From Flavivirga eckloniae (GTDB lineage: Bacteria; Bacteroidota; Bacteroidia; Flavobacteriales; Flavobacteriaceae), in assembly GCF_002886045.1 (NCBI RefSeq), contig NZ_CP025791.1, positions 3,735,001-3,799,000 on the forward strand: a DNA stretch of 64,000 bases, given 5' to 3'. This document shows, in pieces, positions 60,909-64,000 of this stretch; positions within the stretch are counted from its first letter, which is position 1, and each line of letters starts with the position of its first letter. A program made the translations under genes and the position numbers. The notes under the pieces are model-generated. The model saw nothing but the letters and a program-made list of their open reading frames with translations, made no database searches and had not been told where the DNA came from.

Positions 60909-61994
60909 ATGGAATCTTTAAATCTGATAAGCAGTTTTATTTACAAGAAAAATAGAGACTTTATAAGTCTCATTTTTTTACTTTTTACGGTATCCATCTT
61001 AGCCCAAAGCAAGATTGATACTCCCAAAACGTATATAGCAAATTATACAGAAGAAACGATTACGGTTGATGGTTTAGGGAATGAAAAGTCTTGGCAAAAA
61101 GCCCCATATTCAGATTTATTTATTGATATAGAAGGCGTAAAAAAGCCAACATACAATACCCGATTTAAAATGCTCTGGGACAATAGCAATGTGTATTTTT
61201 TTGCAGAAATGGAAGAACCCCATGTTTGGGGAAACCTAAAGCAAAGAGACACCATTGTTTACTACAATAATGATTTTGAAATATTTATCGATCCAGATGG
61301 AGATGCTCATAACTATTATGAAGTTGAAATTAATGCACTAAATACCATTTGGGATTTATTCCTTACAAAACCTTATAGAGATGGCGCTGTTGTGTTAAAT
61401 GATTGGGATGTAAACGGCTTACAATCGGCAGTACAAATTAATGGAACTTTAAATAACCCTAACGATACCGATAAAGGTTGGACTTTGGAAATAGCTATTC
61501 CCTTAAACGTTTTTAAAGCTTCTTATCATGAAAACACAAATCCCAAAGGAAGATTTTGGAGAGTCAATTTTTCAAGAGTCAATTGGGATTTTCAATTAGA
61601 AAACACAACATACCAACGAAAAAAGAATGCAGATGGCACTTTTAAACGCGAATATAACTGGGTTTGGTCGCCACAAGGAGTTATAGCGATGCATCAACCC
61701 GAAACATGGGGGTACGTATATTTTTCGAATAAAAGAGCTGGGGAACAAGACGCGTTTCAAATTCCAAAAGATGAATATATTAAATGGTTTTTATTTAAAT
61801 TACACAATGATTTAAAAGCTAAAAAAATAACTGGCGAAGCTGTTGAAACGGCAACAATAATTTTAAATCATTCGCTAACCCCAACGTATCAAAACCATGA
61901 AACAGGATATAATATCTGGATAGATAGTCCTTTTTCAACGAAAAGAATCATCCTAAATCAAGAAGGTAAAATTCTTATTAAGAAAATAAAGTAA
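60909..61994 (+). CDS. CBM9-like carbohydrate-binding secreted protein
   Basis: This 361-residue protein has a signal sequence (to about residue 33, …TVSILAQS) and a CBM9-like beta-sandwich domain from about 40 (YTEETITVDGLGNEKSWQKAPYS) through RFKMLWDNSNVYFFAEMEEPHVWG and DNDFEIFIDPDGDAHNYYE-like segments. Families of this kind bind glycan ends or accompany uncharacterised sugar enzymes. It follows GH130 by two bases. It may capture oligosaccharides or be an enzyme of unknown activity. Confidence 0.82.
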   Translation: MESLNLISSFIYKKNRDFISLIFLLFTVSILAQSKIDTPKTYIANYTEETITVDGLGNEKSWQKAPYSDLFIDIEGVKKPTYNTRFKMLWDNSNVYFFAEMEEPHVWGNLKQRDTIVYYNNDFEIFIDPDGDAHNYYEVEINALNTIWDLFLTKPYRDGAVVLNDWDVNGLQSAVQINGTLNNPNDTDKGWTLEIAIPLNVFKASYHENTNPKGRFWRVNFSRVNWDFQLENTTYQRKKNADGTFKREYNWVWSPQGVIAMHQPETWGYVYFSNKRAGEQDAFQIPKDEYIKWFLFKLHNDLKAKKITGEAVETATIILNHSLTPTYQNHETGYNIWIDSPFSTKRIILNQEGKILIKKIK

Positions 61995-62092
61995 TCATCC
62001 ATAATCACATACAAGTGAGGGTATGGATGCAAAGTCTAGATAAGCACAGTTAAAGCTAAGTTATAACCAATAAAAAAGATAAAGACAGACAG

Positions 62093-63181
62093 ATGAGACA
62101 AGGTATAAACTTACTATTATTACTCTTGGTTTTAGCAACATCATGTACAAATCCACAAAAGGAAACGGCTTCTAAAAAAGTTGAAAATACGAAGCAGCCG
62201 TTTAAATATTGGACATGGTATGGTGCTGGGCACACAGTACCAGATAGCATCCATATAGCAAACTTTAAAAAATTTGCAAAACACGGTATTGATGCCGTGC
62301 TTATCGATACCAGAGCAGATGCAGACCGTTTATCTAAAATTGCCCCTTTTGCAATTAAAGCAGGTTTAGAAGTCCATGCTTGGATGTTCACCATGAACCG
62401 CCCAGGAGATTCCATAGCATTACAGCACCCAGATTGGTACATGGTAAGCAGAAGCGGAAAATCTTGCTTTAACGACCGTCCCTATGTCGATTATTACCAA
62501 TGGCTATCACCAAGTCACCCAGAAGCACGTCAACATATCTGGAATTTGGTAGAAGGTTTGGCTAAAGTAGAAGGCATTACAAGCGTACATTTAGATTATA
62601 TAAGATACCCCGATGTTTACCTTCCAGTTGGCTTATTGCCAAAATATAACTTGGTTCAAAACGAAGAATTACCAGATTTCGATTTCGATTATTCCGATGC
62701 AGCAGTAGAGAAGTTTCAAAAAAAATATGGAAAGAACATAAAAGAAATCGAAGTCCCTGCCATAGATATTGAATGGAAACAGTTTCGACTAAACGAAATT
62801 AAAGCTGTTGTAGATGGTGCTTACGAGATAGCCCATAAACATGGCAAGAAATTAACAGCGGCTGTTTTTCCATATCCAGAAATGGCAGATCATATGGTAC
62901 GTCAACGTTGGGATAAATGGCAGATTGATGCCGTACTTCCTATGATATACAACAACTTTTACAATGAAGGGTTAGACTGGGTGAAATTTGCATCAGAACA
63001 AGGCATCAGGGACTTAGAAGGCAAACGAACACAATTGCATACCGGATTATACATTCCAGAAATGTCCGCCGAAGAAGTTAAAAATGCCATAGAAACTGTT
63101 AAAGAAAGTGGAGCAGCCGGCGTTGCTTTTTTCGATATAAAAGAAACGCATTATAAAACCATTAAAGCCTCTAAGAAATAA
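62093..63181 (+). CDS. GHL10-type family 10-like glycosyl hydrolase lipoprotein
   Basis: This 362-residue lipoprotein (LLVLATSC, Cys about 18) has a TIM barrel typical of the GHL10 hypothetical glycosidases: KYWTWYGAGH, FAKHGIDAVLIDTRAD, GLEVHAWMFTMNRPGD, HLDYIRYPDVY (about 164-174) and a late VLPMIYNNFYNEG. The conserved Asp and Glu in these strands could be catalytic but no activity is established for most members. It sits between the CBM9-like gene and a second GH92, so action on the same glycan is likely. Confidence 0.8.
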   Translation: MRQGINLLLLLLVLATSCTNPQKETASKKVENTKQPFKYWTWYGAGHTVPDSIHIANFKKFAKHGIDAVLIDTRADADRLSKIAPFAIKAGLEVHAWMFTMNRPGDSIALQHPDWYMVSRSGKSCFNDRPYVDYYQWLSPSHPEARQHIWNLVEGLAKVEGITSVHLDYIRYPDVYLPVGLLPKYNLVQNEELPDFDFDYSDAAVEKFQKKYGKNIKEIEVPAIDIEWKQFRLNEIKAVVDGAYEIAHKHGKKLTAAVFPYPEMADHMVRQRWDKWQIDAVLPMIYNNFYNEGLDWVKFASEQGIRDLEGKRTQLHTGLYIPEMSAEEVKNAIETVKESGAAGVAFFDIKETHYKTIKASKK

Positions 63182-63187
63182 ATGATT

Positions 63188-64000
63188 ATGAAAAACCTTT
63201 GCATTTACATAGCAGTTTTAATGCTATTCGTAGCATGTAATAAAGAAGCGAAAAAACCATCTACAAACGATGGTATGTTGGTAGATTATGTGAATCCGTT
63301 TATAGGTACAGATGGTCCTGGAAATACTTACCCTGGCGCCACCGTTCCCTTTGGTATGGTACAATTAAGTCCAGATATTGGTATTCCTGGATGGGACAGA
63401 ATCGCAGGCTATTATTACCAGGATTCCATCATAACAGGATTTTCGCATACCCATTTAACAGGAACAGGAGCAGGCGATTTATACGACATATTGGTCATGC
63501 CAATCAATAGCAGGTTTAAAAAAAGAATAGAAGAAAATAATTTCAAGCCATTTTCGTCTTTTAACCATGAACAAGAAGAAGCCTCACCGGGCTATTATTC
63601 GGTGGATTTATTAGACTATGGTATTAAAGCAGAACTAACCGCTACAAAAAGAGTAGGCATACATCGTTATACCTTTCCAAAAGACGAGAATAGCGAAATA
63701 CATATCGATTTGGGCTACTCATTAAACTGGGATAAACCAACCAGTACCTACATTGAAAGAGTAAACGACTCGACTATTCAAGGGTATCGTATGTCAACAG
63801 GATGGGCGAGAAATCAAAAACTGTATTTTCAAATGCAGCTCTCTAAGCCATTTGCTTCGTGTAAATACTACAAGGGAGATGATGTTAGTGTGTATCCAAC
63901 AAAAGGCAACACCAAAATGGTGCTTAAATACAACACAGAGGATGGTGATAAAATAATCATAAAAACAGGGCTATCCACGACAAGCTGTAAAGCAGCAGCA
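63188..64000 (+). CDS. Second GH92 alpha-mannosidase, N-terminal part (runs off window)
   Basis: A lipoprotein signal (VLMLFVAC, Cys about 17) is followed by VDYVNPFIGTDGPGNTYPGATVPFGMVQLSPDIG and AGYYYQDSIITGFSHTHLTGTGAGDLYD-type GH92 landmarks (written here in separate parts of the first 110 residues). The frame is open for 271 codons to the window edge. ATG 63182 two codons earlier is an alternative start. It differs clearly from the GH92 at 45010 (GNTYPGAT against GHTFPGAT; GTGAGDLYD against GAGLSGLGD), so the locus holds two GH92 enzymes, probably of different linkage specificity. Confidence 0.92.
   Translation, partial: MKNLCIYIAVLMLFVACNKEAKKPSTNDGMLVDYVNPFIGTDGPGNTYPGATVPFGMVQLSPDIGIPGWDRIAGYYYQDSIITGFSHTHLTGTGAGDLYDILVMPINSRFKKRIEENNFKPFSSFNHEQEEASPGYYSVDLLDYGIKAELTATKRVGIHRYTFPKDENSEIHIDLGYSLNWDKPTSTYIERVNDSTIQGYRMSTGWARNQKLYFQMQLSKPFASCKYYKGDDVSVYPTKGNTKMVLKYNTEDGDKIIIKTGLSTTSCKAAA

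Overview
The window is AT-rich DNA from a member of the Bacteroidota, most likely a marine Flavobacteriaceae. The signs are type IX secretion (T9SS) sorting domains on secreted proteins, promoters resembling the Bacteroidota pattern (TTG near -33, TAnnTTTG near -7), few Shine-Dalgarno sites, a succinyl/acetyl-ornithine type arginine pathway, LytTR two-component signalling, GH92/GH125/GH130 glycan enzymes, and dispersed palindromic intergenic repeats of a kind common in flavobacteria. No tRNA, rRNA, CRISPR array, insertion sequence or prophage was seen.

Layout. (1) 1-2359: end of a sugar-metabolism cluster (Gfo/Idh/MocA oxidoreductase, xylose-isomerase-like TIM barrel, DUF1080 lipoprotein). 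(2) 2432-3850: aspartate ammonia-lyase on the minus strand. (3) 3958-15807: one long arginine and proline biosynthesis cluster (GNAT acyltransferase, argG, argC, proC, argD, proA, proB, argF', argB, argE-like, argH). It is preceded by two short arginine-rich reading frames and a hairpin that look like a translational attenuator, and it ends in a strong terminator. (4) 15881-22945: accessory genes: cupin, secreted esterase, HExxH membrane protein with a lipoprotein partner, membrane-bound AraC regulator, secreted alpha/beta hydrolase, Fur-family regulator divergent from a thioredoxin-reductase-like flavoprotein. (5) 23544-26378: a 944-residue T9SS-secreted metalloprotease. (6) 26572-28970: leuB and leuA on the minus strand, divergent from a conserved gene of unknown function. 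(7) 30759-37101: a SAM-I riboswitch followed by metY, a metX::thrA fusion and a metZ-like gene. (8) 37582-43690: an exact-period (3104 bp) tandem duplication of a large T9SS-secreted FN3/GEVED protein with matching long leaders. (9) 44757-64000: a glycan-utilisation locus for N-glycan-like mannose substrates.

How the genes work together. The arginine cluster holds every step from glutamate to arginine except carbamoyl phosphate supply, plus the three proline genes. Ala90 in the transcarbamylase points to succinylated intermediates. The methionine cluster makes homoserine from aspartate, activates it and sulfhydrylates it, apparently under SAM control. The glycan locus has two halves. The first carries GH92, GH125, a sugar-porter MFS, SDR, CoA-transferase, GH20 and a FucP-like MFS. 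The second carries a sodium-solute symporter, GH130 phosphorylase, CBM9-like protein, GHL10-like protein and a second GH92. A divergent LytTR regulator/kinase pair lies between them. A shared 22-bp motif (19/22 identical) lies about 250-275 bp upstream of the first gene of each half, so the adjacent regulator may control both. No SusC/SusD pair is in the window.
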